Assembly (NCBI GenBank): GCA_904419725.1 | Contig: CAJFSP010000001.1 | Span: 62,001-126,000, forward strand | Reading direction: 5' to 3' | Source: Candidatus Heteroclostridium caecigallinarum | GTDB taxonomy: Bacteria; Bacillota; Clostridia; Christensenellales; CAG-314 | DNA: 64,000 nt | Program-made: the position numbers and the translations under genes | Shown here: positions 36,188-44,343 of the stretch, piece after piece | How positions within the stretch are numbered: position 1 is the first letter of the stretch | Layout of the letters: each line of letters starts with the position of its first letter | Notes under the pieces: model-generated | The model's input: the letters and a program-made list of their open reading frames with translations, nothing else | Database searches by the model: none | What the model was told of the DNA's origin: nothing

Positions 36188-36376
36188 ATGTCCAGAGTAT
36201 GCGCTATCTGCGGTAAAGGCAGAATGACCGGTCACAAAGTCAGTCACTCTAACAGAAAATCAAATCGCACTTGGAACGCAAACGTTCAGAAAGTTAAAAT
36301 CGAAATCAACGGAAAAGAATCCAGCCAATACGTTTGCACACGTTGCCTGCGCACCGCCAACAAAAACAACGACTGA
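36188..36376 (+). CDS. rpmB: 50S ribosomal protein L28, zinc-ribbon form
   Basis: L28 is a small protein of the large ribosomal subunit. The 62-residue protein has two CxxC pairs, CAIC near the start and CTRC near the end, so it is the zinc-binding (C+) paralogue rather than the cysteine-free form. The blocks GHKVSHSNRKSNRTWNANV and VCTRCLR are typical. The ATG at 36188 follows GGAGG by eight bases; the ATG at 36179 overlaps that site. It is transcribed alone, ended by its own terminator, and diverges from yloU-fakA as in Bacillus. Confidence 0.98.
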   Translation: MSRVCAICGKGRMTGHKVSHSNRKSNRTWNANVQKVKIEINGKESSQYVCTRCLRTANKNND

Positions 36377-36388
36377 GCGATTATTTAC

Positions 36389-36416
36389 GCCCCCTTTTTC
36401 AAGAGGGCTTTTTTCT
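36389..36416 (+). terminator. Intrinsic terminator after rpmB
   Basis: A GCCC/GGGC stem, extended by CTT/AAG across one mismatch, is followed by six T. It lies twelve bases past the rpmB stop and just before the PAP2 ribosome site. Confidence 0.75.
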
Positions 36417-36437
36417 TATATATAATAAGGAGAAACC

Positions 36438-37292
36438 ATGGTCTGGGAATTTCAATTTATAACATTCCTGCAACAAAACGGAAACGCTTTTTTTGATTTC
36501 CTGTGGTCGGTTGTTTCCATGTTCGGCGAGGAACTCATCATGGTCGGCGTCATAGGCGCGCTTTACTGGTGTTTCAACAAAGAATTCGCCGAATATATGG
36601 GCTACTCCCTGCTGACATCCACGGTCGTCAACGGTCTGATTAAAAACGTCGTTACGAGAGACCGTCCTTTTCAAAGCGACGACTGGCAGATAGAAAATAA
36701 AAAGCCAGATACGGCAGGCGGGTATTCTTTCCCGAGCGGACATTCGCAAGGCAGCGCCACGCTGTTTTCCTCACTGGCAATATGGCTCAAAAGGCGCTGG
36801 ATGACAGTCATCGCCATCATAGTCCCACTGCTTGTCGCTTTTTCAAGACTGTATCTCGGCGTGCATTTCCCTACCGACGTAATCGCGGGTCTGGCGCTTG
36901 GCGTGGGTTTTTCTTTTCTTTGCTACTATCTGCATAAAAAAGTTAAAGACAAATACCTGCTTTATATCGTTACTCTGCTGATTTGTTCCGTCGGATTGTT
37001 TTTTTGCAAAACAGACGACTATTTTTCCACTTTCGGGCTAATGCTCGGCGCGTTTTTCGGATTTCTGTTTGAAAGCAGATTTGTCAACTTCGGTTACGAC
37101 GTTATATGGTGGAAAAAACTCATACGCTTCGCCGGCGGCATCGCCGTGATATTGATTCTGAAAGAAGGGCTGAAGCTTTTATTTAACCTTATAGTTCCGG
37201 GGTCGCTTTATCTCACTTTAATCAGATACGCCGTCATGGCTTTCTGCGGAATAGGTCTTTATCCGATGTTATTCGCCAAACTGAAATTTTAG
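36438..37292 (+). CDS. PAP2-family membrane phosphatase
   Basis: This integral membrane acid phosphatase of the type 2 phosphatidic acid phosphatase family acts on lipid phosphates such as undecaprenyl diphosphate or phosphatidate. The 284-residue protein carries all three active-site motifs: K-x6-RP as KNVVTRDRP near residue 70, PSGH near 98, and SR-x5-H-x3-D as SRLYLGVHFPTD near 138. About seven hydrophobic helices are visible, and the C-terminal 100 residues form extra helices beyond the core. AAGGAG lies a few bases before the ATG. The gene is bracketed by terminators, with no clear promoter of its own, so it may depend on read-through from rpmB. Confidence 0.9.
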   Translation: MVWEFQFITFLQQNGNAFFDFLWSVVSMFGEELIMVGVIGALYWCFNKEFAEYMGYSLLTSTVVNGLIKNVVTRDRPFQSDDWQIENKKPDTAGGYSFPSGHSQGSATLFSSLAIWLKRRWMTVIAIIVPLLVAFSRLYLGVHFPTDVIAGLALGVGFSFLCYYLHKKVKDKYLLYIVTLLICSVGLFFCKTDDYFSTFGLMLGAFFGFLFESRFVNFGYDVIWWKKLIRFAGGIAVILILKEGLKLLFNLIVPGSLYLTLIRYAVMAFCGIGLYPMLFAKLKF

Positions 37293-37298
37293 ACGCTC

Positions 37299-37323
37299 AC
37301 CGCCCTCTCCGGGCGGTTTTTTA
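37299..37323 (+). terminator. Intrinsic terminator after the PAP2 gene
   Basis: A 6-bp GC stem CCGCCC/GGGCGG with a five-base loop is followed by six T, starting about seven bases past the stop. Confidence 0.85.
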
Positions 37324-37352
37324 TTGCTTCTTTTTGTCCGCGATGTTATAAT
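37324..37352 (+). promoter_or_regulatory. Promoter for azlCD
   Basis: On the plus strand TTGCTT (37324-37329) is followed after 17 bases by consensus TATAAT (37347-37352). The predicted transcription start near 37359 is about three bases before the azlC ATG. Confidence 0.65.
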
Positions 37353-37361
37353 GCCGCTGTC

Positions 37362-38105
37362 ATGAAAAAGACAGGACAATCCGATTTTTCAAAAGGCGTA
37401 TATAACGGGCTTCCAATCGCTTTCGGATATATTCCGCTAGCGTTTTCTTTCGGCACGCTGGCAATCAACGGCGGGTACAATTTCATTGTGCCCACCGTAA
37501 TGTCCCTGTTGTCTTTTACCGGCGCGGGACAGATGGCCGGAATACAAATGATGATTCAGGCGGCGTCCATAATATCTATTTTTCTGGTTAATCTGGTAAT
37601 CAACTCCCGCTATCTGGTAATGTGTCTTTCGATGAATCAGCGTATAACAGAAAAAATGCCCTTCTGGAAAAAGATGTTTATAGCCTTCGGCATGACTGAC
37701 GAAAATTTCACAGTGGCTTCGCTTTATGTTGGAAAACTTTCATTTTCATTCTTTGCCGGCCTTATTCTGACGTCTTTTTCAGGCTGGGTGCTGGGCACTC
37801 TCGTCGGGGCGCTTGTAATTCAGATTTTGCCGTCAATTGTTCAGGAGGCGCTCAGCATAACGATTTACGCCATGTTTTGCGGTTTGCTGTTGCCCGCCGT
37901 CAAAAAAAGCGGTCCGATAGCCATTGTCACAGCGATTTCCGTCGCGGTTTCGTGCCTGTTCTGGTTCATCCCTGTTTTGGCGGCGCTTCCGTCCGGCATA
38001 AACATAATCGTTCCAACCGTTCTGGCCGCGGCGATAGGCGCGTGGCTGTTCCCGATGAAAGAACAGCAAAGCGACGATGTCAAAGGAGAAAACTCCGATG
38101 AATGA
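37362..38105 (+). CDS. azlC: AzlC family branched-chain amino acid exporter subunit
   Basis: AzlC is the large membrane subunit of a two-part exporter, with AzlD, for branched-chain amino acids and their analogues. The 247-residue protein has the family opening SKGVYNGLPIAFGYIPLAFSFGTLA, the block NSRYLVMCLSMNQR, and seven or so hydrophobic helices. The ATG fits the family start, but no Shine-Dalgarno precedes it, and the -10 box ends nine bases upstream, so the message may be leaderless. The stop overlaps the azlD start by eight bases. No adjacent regulator (AzlB) is present. Confidence 0.93.
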   Translation: MKKTGQSDFSKGVYNGLPIAFGYIPLAFSFGTLAINGGYNFIVPTVMSLLSFTGAGQMAGIQMMIQAASIISIFLVNLVINSRYLVMCLSMNQRITEKMPFWKKMFIAFGMTDENFTVASLYVGKLSFSFFAGLILTSFSGWVLGTLVGALVIQILPSIVQEALSITIYAMFCGLLLPAVKKSGPIAIVTAISVAVSCLFWFIPVLAALPSGINIIVPTVLAAAIGAWLFPMKEQQSDDVKGENSDE

Positions 38106-38409
38106 AGTCACTTACATAATCCTTGCCGTCGCGGCGATAAGCCTGGCGTCTTTTCTGCCGAGAGCGATTCCGTTTTTGCTGCCGAAAGGACGGATAAAAT
38201 CTCGCTTTCTCAACTCATTTCTGAATTATATACCATATTCCGTGCTTGGCGCGATGATTTTCCCCGCGATATTTTTCGCGACGTCCAGCGTAATCGCCTC
38301 GGCGACGGGCGCTGTCGTCGCAATCGCCCTGTCTCTTTGGGAAAAACGGCTTATAATCGTCGCGCTCGGGAGCATACTTGTTACGGCTCTTGTGCTGATG
38401 GTAATATAA
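38098..38409 (+). CDS. azlD: AzlD family branched-chain amino acid exporter subunit
   Basis: AzlD is the small membrane partner of AzlC. The 103-residue protein has three to four hydrophobic segments and the family block ISLASFLPRAIPFLLPKGRIKSRFLNSFLNYIPYS. The ATG at 38098 follows AAAGGAG by seven bases; it lies within the last codons of azlC, so the two are translationally coupled. A strong bidirectional terminator begins at its stop codon. Confidence 0.93.
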   Translation: MNEVTYIILAVAAISLASFLPRAIPFLLPKGRIKSRFLNSFLNYIPYSVLGAMIFPAIFFATSSVIASATGAVVAIALSLWEKRLIIVALGSILVTALVLMVI

Positions 38410-38441
38410 AAAACTCTTTGGCAAAAGCCAAAGAGTTTTTA
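38408..38441. terminator. Bidirectional terminator between azlD and thiN
   Basis: A 12-bp perfect stem AAACTCTTTGGC/GCCAAAGAGTTT with an AAAA loop is flanked by A and T runs. It lies between converging azlD (plus) and thiN (minus) and can end both transcripts. Confidence 0.9.
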
Positions 38442-38518
38442 TTTTATAATCTTTCGTGAAAAAATCAGCCGCAAAATGCATTTGATAAACCCGGGCGGGT
38501 TTATGCAGACGATTTTTT

Positions 38519-39127
38519 TCATTCATCCCTCCACGACTCCAACACCAAAACCCGTCCTTCTTTTACAAAAAAACCGACTTTTTCGCTTTCTGCCACATTT
38601 GAAATGCCTCTCGTGTCGTCTCTTTTGAGAACGAGGTCTTTAAGCGGATAGAGAAGTCCCTTTGAGTCTATAATATGCGCCGTATCTCCGTAAGGTACCA
38701 GTGAGATTGTCCTGTTTTTTCTGGTTTCGAGGTCAACCTGCCCTGTTCCGAGAAATATGATTTCCCCCTCGCCAACCAGCCTGACACCGACGCCCAAATC
38801 CATGCCTATGCCGAGAAGCGCGAGATTGCCCAGAAAGTGGTCCGTCCTCTTACCGAAAGCGCCGTAAACATCAACACTGTCGCAGCCTTTTTCTTTAAGC
38901 AGCCTGAGCGCGATTTCACCGTCGGTTTCGTTTTTCATGACCGGGTAGACAACGGTCTGACAGTCATCGGGCACAAAACCGAGGCTGTCGAAATCCCCCA
39001 CGACCAAATCAGGCTTTATCCCCATTTTTTTAGCCCAGACATACGCGCCGTCGGTACACACGCAAAATCCGCCGCTGACGTCTATGCACTCCGGAGGCAA
39101 TCCGTTAAGAAGCAAAAATCCTTTCAT
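38519..39127 (-). CDS. thiN: Thiamine pyrophosphokinase
   Basis: ThiN converts thiamine to thiamine diphosphate with ATP. The 202-residue protein has the catalytic-domain blocks VCTDGAYVWAKKMGIKPDLVVGDFDSLG and EIALRLLKEKGCDSVDVYGAFGKRTDHFLGNLALL, then the C-terminal thiamine-binding beta domain (RTISLVPYGDTAHI, and KRDDTRGISN). It closes the long yicC-to-thiN operon, and its ATG overlaps the rpe stop as ATGA. The same gene ends this operon in many Firmicutes. Confidence 0.95.
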   Translation of the reverse strand: MKGFLLLNGLPPECIDVSGGFCVCTDGAYVWAKKMGIKPDLVVGDFDSLGFVPDDCQTVVYPVMKNETDGEIALRLLKEKGCDSVDVYGAFGKRTDHFLGNLALLGIGMDLGVGVRLVGEGEIIFLGTGQVDLETRKNRTISLVPYGDTAHIIDSKGLLYPLKDLVLKRDDTRGISNVAESEKVGFFVKEGRVLVLESWRDE

Positions 39128-39774
39128 ATCAAACCTTTAAGCCGCGCGACTGTCTGTTTTTTGTCGGCAGACTTAAAAAACGCGTTTCCTGCAACAAGAC
39201 AGTCACATCCGGCGCCGATGATAGTCGACGCGTTATCTCCGTTTATGCCGCCGTCGCCCTGAATCACAATGTTTCTGCCGCCGCGCATATTGATAAATCG
39301 GCGCATCTTGCCGAGAGTTTCCTGTTTGAATTTCTGACCGCTGAACCCCGGCTCAACGCTCATAATAAGCATCATGTCCATATTGTCCAGAAACGGCGCC
39401 ACCACGTCTATTTCGGTGGACGGTTTAATCGCCAGCCCCGCCTTACAGCCGCATTTTTTAATGAGAGAAAGCGTTTCGGATACGTTGTCGCACGCTTCAT
39501 AATGAATGGTTATGTAATCGGCGCCGTTTTTGGCAAATTCCTCAACATATCTGCCGGGATTAACAATCATGAGATGGGCGTCGACGACAAGTTTCGTGTT
39601 TTTGCGGACATCGCCCACCATTTTCTGCCCGAAAGAAATATTCGGCACAAAAACCCCGTCCATGATGTCGCAATGTATCCACTGCGCGCCGGAGTTTTCT
39701 ATTTCCTCAATCGCCGTTTTAATGTTTGTGAAATCCGCCGACAGAATAGACGGTGAAACTATTATTTCCTTCAT
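39124..39774 (-). CDS. rpe: Ribulose-phosphate 3-epimerase
   Basis: Rpe interconverts ribulose 5-phosphate and xylulose 5-phosphate in the pentose phosphate pathway. The 216-residue TIM barrel shows VSPSILSADFTNI, QWIHCDIMDGVFVPNISFGQ (catalytic aspartate and metal histidine), VDAHLMIVNPGRYVEEF, and VEPGFSGQKF. AGAGG lies seven bases before the ATG at 39774; a TTG two codons earlier is not needed. The gene lies between rsgA and thiN as in many Firmicutes. Confidence 0.97.
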   Translation of the reverse strand: MKEIIVSPSILSADFTNIKTAIEEIENSGAQWIHCDIMDGVFVPNISFGQKMVGDVRKNTKLVVDAHLMIVNPGRYVEEFAKNGADYITIHYEACDNVSETLSLIKKCGCKAGLAIKPSTEIDVVAPFLDNMDMMLIMSVEPGFSGQKFKQETLGKMRRFINMRGGRNIVIQGDGGINGDNASTIIGAGCDCLVAGNAFFKSADKKQTVARLKGLI

Positions 39775-39787
39775 TTGCAATCCTCTC

Positions 39788-40660
39788 TCAGAACTTGTTC
39801 TTTTCCGCTTCTTTCAACTCGTTGTATATCGCCAGGTAACGCTGATATCTGCCGCGGCTGAACACGCCGCTTTCCACGGCGGCTTTCACGCCGCACTGCG
39901 GCTCGGTTGTGTGCGTGCATGTGTGATATTTGCATTTATCCTGCAAAGCCACCATGTCGGAATAATAAAGCCGCAGCTCCGACGAAGGAATATCGATATC
40001 CAGCAACGAAAACCCCGGAGTATCGACAATATAAGTATCGTCTCCTATATCGAAAATTCCGCTGTGTCTCGTCGTGTGCTTGCCCCGTCCGCTCTTTGCG
40101 GACAAACCGCCCGTCTTCTGCGCCTCTTCGGCCAATCTGTTGAGAAGCGACGTCTTGCCGACAGCCGACTGGCCGCAAAAAACCGAAGTACTGCCCTTTA
40201 TGCATTCTTTCAGCGCGTCGGTGCCGATATCCTGTTCGGCGCTGAGACTGATTATTTCATATACCGCGTCTGAATACTCCCGGCAAATCTTTTCAAAAAA
40301 ATCTTTGCCGTTTATATCGCTTTTGTTGACCGCAAGCACGAGTCTTATATTTTGAATATAACAGTTAAGCGTGATTTTGTCCACCAGCACAAAGTCAGGC
40401 GCCGGCAGAGAAGCAATCGTGATGACGGCGATATCCACGTTGGCCACTGACGGGCGGGTGAGAAAATTTCTGCGGGGAAGCAGGCTTTCGACGGAAGCTT
40501 TGCCGTATTTGTCAAATGACAGTTCGACGTTGTCGCCCACCATTATCTCGCGGTTGTTGTACGACAACTTTTTTCTGGCTTTCGCCTCGGTCACTTTATG
40601 ATCGTGAGCCACATAAAAAAACCCGCCCACGGCTTTAATTACTTTACCCTTAACTTTCAT
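39788..40660 (-). CDS. rsgA: Ribosome small-subunit-dependent GTPase RsgA
   Basis: RsgA is a circularly permuted GTPase that releases RbfA and helps finish the 30S subunit. The 290-residue protein has an N-terminal OB fold. The permuted GTPase motifs follow, with G4 (LAVNKSD) before G1 (CGQSAVGKTSLLN) and G3 (VDTPGF). A C-terminal zinc motif reads C-x4-C-x-H-x6-C in CKYHTCTHTTEPQC. It overlaps the end of rlmN by eleven bases. In Bacillus and most Clostridia a PP2C phosphatase and a Ser/Thr kinase gene separate these two, but here they are absent. Confidence 0.97.
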   Translation of the reverse strand: MKVKGKVIKAVGGFFYVAHDHKVTEAKARKKLSYNNREIMVGDNVELSFDKYGKASVESLLPRRNFLTRPSVANVDIAVITIASLPAPDFVLVDKITLNCYIQNIRLVLAVNKSDINGKDFFEKICREYSDAVYEIISLSAEQDIGTDALKECIKGSTSVFCGQSAVGKTSLLNRLAEEAQKTGGLSAKSGRGKHTTRHSGIFDIGDDTYIVDTPGFSLLDIDIPSSELRLYYSDMVALQDKCKYHTCTHTTEPQCGVKAAVESGVFSRGRYQRYLAIYNELKEAEKNKF

Positions 40661-41690
40661 TTTTCAGATAATCATTTCTGAGTTGCCCGCACGCGCCGTT
40701 GATATCCACGCCCATTTGGCGCCTTATCGTCGCCGAAACGCCCAACGATTCCAGCATACCCAAAAATTTCTGCGCCTGGTTGTTCTTGGTCGCCGACAGA
40801 TTTCTTTCCCTGACAGGATTCAGCCGTATTAGATTGACATGGGCGGGAAAGCCTTTCAGCACACCCGCCAGGTTTTTCGCGTCTTTTTCCGTGTCATTTT
40901 GTCCTTCAATCAGAGTGTACTCGAAAATCACCCTGCGGCCGGTCTGCTCAAAATAATATCTTGCGGCGTTTATAATTTCTTTGACGGAATATTTGTTGGC
41001 AATCGGCATAATTTCACGCCGTTTTTCATCAATCGGCGAATGCAGCGAAACCGTCAGGTTGACGGGCAGACGCAAATCGGCAAACCTGTACATTTCGGGA
41101 ACAAGTCCGCATGTAGACAGGGAAATATTCCTGTAAGAAACCCCGAGACCTTCGGGAGAATTGACCAGTTTCAAAAAACCGACGACATTGTCAAAGTTGT
41201 CGAAAGGTTCGCCGCTGCCCATGAGCACAATATTGGTAACGGCTCTTTTTTCGTTCTGAGCGGCGTTTTCCGCGTTGGCTGTAATTACCTGCGCGAGAAT
41301 TTCGCCCGCCGTAAGGTTTCTGACAAGCCCATTCAGCGTGGATGCGCAAAACTTGCATCCCATGCGGCATCCTATCTGCGTTGAAACGCACAAAGTATTG
41401 CCGTATTTGTAATTCATCAAAACGCCCTCTATCACATTGCCGTCATGCAGTCTGTACAGATATTTTTGCGTCTTGTCGGAGGACACGAGTTTTTTTATAA
41501 TTGTCAACGGGCAGGCAATATACTTCTGGGACAAAAGGCTTCTGGTGGCTTTATCTATATCTGTCATTCCGTCAAAACCGACTCCACGCATGACCCATTT
41601 ATAAACTTGTTTTGCCCTGTATTTCGGCAGCCCCTCCGCAAGGAAATCCGCCGTTATTTCTTCAAGGCTCATATCCGCCAATAGTTTCAT
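40650..41690 (-). CDS. rlmN: 23S rRNA (adenine2503-C2)-methyltransferase RlmN
   Basis: RlmN is a radical SAM methylase that acts on A2503 of 23S rRNA and A37 of some tRNAs. The 346-residue protein has the cluster motif C-x3-C-x2-C in GCRMGCKFCAS, GSGEPFDNFDNV, a methyl-carrying cysteine region near the C-terminus (NINGACGQL here matches DxxxACGQL), and the N-terminal helical domain beginning KLLADMSLEEI. Its ATG overlaps the rsmB stop as TAATG. No cfr-type resistance features were seen. Confidence 0.97.
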   Translation of the reverse strand: MKLLADMSLEEITADFLAEGLPKYRAKQVYKWVMRGVGFDGMTDIDKATRSLLSQKYIACPLTIIKKLVSSDKTQKYLYRLHDGNVIEGVLMNYKYGNTLCVSTQIGCRMGCKFCASTLNGLVRNLTAGEILAQVITANAENAAQNEKRAVTNIVLMGSGEPFDNFDNVVGFLKLVNSPEGLGVSYRNISLSTCGLVPEMYRFADLRLPVNLTVSLHSPIDEKRREIMPIANKYSVKEIINAARYYFEQTGRRVIFEYTLIEGQNDTEKDAKNLAGVLKGFPAHVNLIRLNPVRERNLSATKNNQAQKFLGMLESLGVSATIRRQMGVDINGACGQLRNDYLKNES

Positions 41691-42952
41691 TAATACTCCC
41701 TTTTTAATAACGCTATAAAAAAGCCGTCCGTTCCGTCCCTGTGCGGCAGAAACTGCAAATAACCTTCTTTTGTTTTAGGATAATCTAGGCATATCTCTTC
41801 CACGGCGAAATTGCCGTGCGCAGACAAAAATTCGTTTACCACGTCGCCGTTTTCCGCTTTAAACAAAGTACATGTGGAATAAACGAGCCTTCCGCCACGC
41901 CGAACATAGCGGCATGCCGTTTCCAGAATCTTCTTTTGCGTTTGCGCGAGAGAAGAAATCGCCGCGTCGGTTTTGAATAACTTTATATCCGGTTTTGACG
42001 AAACAACGCCGAAACCGCTGCAAGGAACATCGCACAAGACAATGTCAAAAGCGTTTTCGAATTCTTTGTTAAAAACCGTTGCGTCGTTAAGCCTTGCCGA
42101 AAGTTTAACGTTTAATGAAGCGGCATATTTTTCAATAAGGGAAACTCTGTGGGGATGAATGTCGCACGCGGTGACTTCCGCGCCGAGCTGGGCGCAAAAC
42201 ACGCTTTTTCCGCCGGGCGCGGCGCATAAATCCAGAATTCTATCCCCTTTTTTTACGCCCGACGCCATGCAGACAAATATCGATGACAGCGACTGAATTA
42301 TGAAAGCTTTTTTATCCACGCCGTCAAGAGCGCCTTTCACAAAAAAACCGCCGTCACTTTTTTTATATTCAACACCGTTTCCGTCAAGCTGTTTTTCAAG
42401 TTCGGCACGGGTGAGTATATACGGATTGTTTCTTATATGATAAAAATCGCTTTTCGGCTCGAAACTTATGATTTGCCCCGCTGTTTCCTCGCCGTAATCT
42501 TCGATAAGCCGCCTGACAGCCCACTGCGGATATGAATATAAAACCGAAAGACGCTGAATTTTATCCGACGGATATCGGATATCGGTTTTATTTTTAGCGA
42601 TATTTTTCAAAACCGCGTTGACAAATCCTCCGGCGCCGCCTTTTCCCGCCGCCTTTGCCAGTTCAACGCTTTCATTGACCGCGACTGCGTCGGGTATGGA
42701 TAAAAAATACAGGCAGTACGCTCCTATCTGTAAAATCGGCAAAACCGATGGTTTAACCGTTTTGGCATATTGTCTGATTATATAAGTCAAAAAAATACTT
42801 TTATCGATAACGCCGTAAACCAATTTTGCGGTAAGCGGTTTATCGGAAGGAGAAAGCCCCGACAAAATTTTATTCAGTCCGACTCCGGAAAAACTTTTTT
42901 TCCGGTATACGTCGTCAATACATCTGTAAGCCGCCAAAAAACTTTCTCTCAT
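41690..42952 (-). CDS. rsmB: 16S rRNA (cytosine967-C5)-methyltransferase RsmB
   Basis: RsmB methylates C967 of 16S rRNA. The 420-residue protein has an N-terminal NusB-like RNA-binding domain (RESFLAAYRCIDDVY onward) and a Rossmann methylase domain. The latter has ILDLCAAPGGKSVFCAQ, DVPCSGFGVVSSKPD with the motif IV cysteine, and VYSTCTLFKAENGDVV with the catalytic motif VI cysteine. I place the start at 42952, which overlaps the fmt stop as ATGA; a longer frame would run inside fmt and add 34 unrelated residues. Confidence 0.96.
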   Translation of the reverse strand: MRESFLAAYRCIDDVYRKKSFSGVGLNKILSGLSPSDKPLTAKLVYGVIDKSIFLTYIIRQYAKTVKPSVLPILQIGAYCLYFLSIPDAVAVNESVELAKAAGKGGAGGFVNAVLKNIAKNKTDIRYPSDKIQRLSVLYSYPQWAVRRLIEDYGEETAGQIISFEPKSDFYHIRNNPYILTRAELEKQLDGNGVEYKKSDGGFFVKGALDGVDKKAFIIQSLSSIFVCMASGVKKGDRILDLCAAPGGKSVFCAQLGAEVTACDIHPHRVSLIEKYAASLNVKLSARLNDATVFNKEFENAFDIVLCDVPCSGFGVVSSKPDIKLFKTDAAISSLAQTQKKILETACRYVRRGGRLVYSTCTLFKAENGDVVNEFLSAHGNFAVEEICLDYPKTKEGYLQFLPHRDGTDGFFIALLKREY

Positions 42953-43872
42953 TTTCCTAAAATATCGCCTGTTTTTATTTTTCTGCCGTTTACGAAATCT
43001 CTGTAACCGAGAACTTTTCCGCCGGACAACTGCATGGAAACCAGGCGCAGACACCCGACGCCGCAGCAGACGACTACGGCGTTTTTATCGCACATGACGA
43101 TTTCTCCGGGCGCTCCACCGTGCCCGTCGACGATTTCGCTCTGATAAATTTTGAAATTTACGCCGTTGAGCGTTGTAGACGCTATCGGACTCGGATTAAA
43201 AGCCCGAATCCTGTTGGAAATGTCTTCCGCGGACATTTTCCAGTCGATTTCCGCCATTTCACCGCTTATTTTTCCGCAGTAAGTCGCCGATTTTTCATCC
43301 TGCTTTTCCAAAGACAAACTTCCGTTTTCAAGTTTATCAAGCACTTCTTCCAGCGCGGAAACCGCCTGAACCGCCAATTTGTCAAGCAATGTGCCGGCGG
43401 TGTCGGCGGCGGCAATGTCCACTTTCCGCCGCGCGGCGATATCGCCGCTGTCCATGGCAAGGCAGGTTTTCATTATCGTGACGCCTGTCTCGCCGTCGCC
43501 GTTCATGATTGCGGTCTGCACCGGCGCCGCCCCTCTGTATTTGGGCAGCAAAGAACCGTGGGCGTTAAACACACCGAATTTCGGAATGGATAGAATTTCT
43601 TCCGAAAGCATCTGTCCGTACGCGGCGGTGATAAATACGTCGGCTGAAAGTTTTTTCAAGTCTTCCGCGCCGTCGGAAGAAATTTTTTCAAACTGAAAGA
43701 CTTTCAGATTGCGCTGTTCGGCGACACGCTTCACCTGGCACGCTTCGGTTTTGTTCCTGTTGCCTCTGCGGTCGGGCTGACAGACAACGGCGACAATTTC
43801 GCGCCCCGCGTCCAGAAGTCCGTTCAAAATATCGGCGCCGAATTTCGGCGTCCCCAGAAATACTATCTTCAT
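42949..43872 (-). CDS. fmt: Methionyl-tRNA formyltransferase
   Basis: Fmt formylates the initiator tRNA. The 307-residue protein contains MKIVFLGTPKFGADIL, the catalytic block NAHGSLLPKYRGAAPVQTAIMNGD (asparagine and histidine of the active site) and ETGVTIMKTCLAMDSGDI. The C-terminal anticodon-side OB domain follows. Its ATG overlaps the def stop as ATGA. The def-fmt pair works together on the formyl group of new proteins. Confidence 0.98.
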   Translation of the reverse strand: MKIVFLGTPKFGADILNGLLDAGREIVAVVCQPDRRGNRNKTEACQVKRVAEQRNLKVFQFEKISSDGAEDLKKLSADVFITAAYGQMLSEEILSIPKFGVFNAHGSLLPKYRGAAPVQTAIMNGDGETGVTIMKTCLAMDSGDIAARRKVDIAAADTAGTLLDKLAVQAVSALEEVLDKLENGSLSLEKQDEKSATYCGKISGEMAEIDWKMSAEDISNRIRAFNPSPIASTTLNGVNFKIYQSEIVDGHGGAPGEIVMCDKNAVVVCCGVGCLRLVSMQLSGGKVLGYRDFVNGRKIKTGDILGK

Positions 43873-44333
43873 CTGCCTCTTTTTAGTTCGATTCTTTTAA
43901 CCATTTTGTCGGTAAACAATATGCCGTCGAGATGGTCCATCTCGTGCAGAATGGCTCTGGCGAAGTAATCTTCCGCCTCAAAGCGGCGCTTTTCGCCGAA
44001 TCTGTCAAAATACTCTATCTTAATTTTCTGCGGACGCTTGACTATCCCCCTGCACGAGTCAACGCTGAGACAGCCCTCGTTGTCAAGGCATTCGCCTTCG
44101 CTTTCAAGCAAGACGGGGTTTACCAGCTCAAGCAGCACGTCGTCATACTCTACTATAGCGACTCTGCGTAAAACATTAACCTGCGGGCTGGCAAGCCCCA
44201 GCCCCGACACTTCATGCAACGTGTCTTTCAGGTCATCGAGTAAATCCCACAGCCGCTGGTCGAACTTTTCGACCGGACGGCAAACTTTTCGCAAATTAGG
44301 GTCGCCTTCTTTTATTATCTTTCTGGTTGCCAT
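43869..44333 (-). CDS. def: Peptide deformylase
   Basis: Def removes the N-formyl group from nascent chains. The 154-residue metalloenzyme retains the three family motifs: GLGLASPQV (motif 1, with serine in place of the second alanine of the usual GxGxAAxQ), EGCLSVD with the metal cysteine, and HEMDHLDGILF with the two histidines and catalytic glutamate. Length is typical of type 1. It precedes fmt with overlapping codons and follows priA by ten bases. Confidence 0.97.
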   Translation of the reverse strand: MATRKIIKEGDPNLRKVCRPVEKFDQRLWDLLDDLKDTLHEVSGLGLASPQVNVLRRVAIVEYDDVLLELVNPVLLESEGECLDNEGCLSVDSCRGIVKRPQKIKIEYFDRFGEKRRFEAEDYFARAILHEMDHLDGILFTDKMVKRIELKRGR

Positions 44334-44343
44334 AAATTTTACC

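Noticed and set aside
40650-41690. RlmN gene as a Cfr-type resistance methylase
   Set aside because: The N-terminal length, operon position and NINGACGQL end fit housekeeping RlmN.
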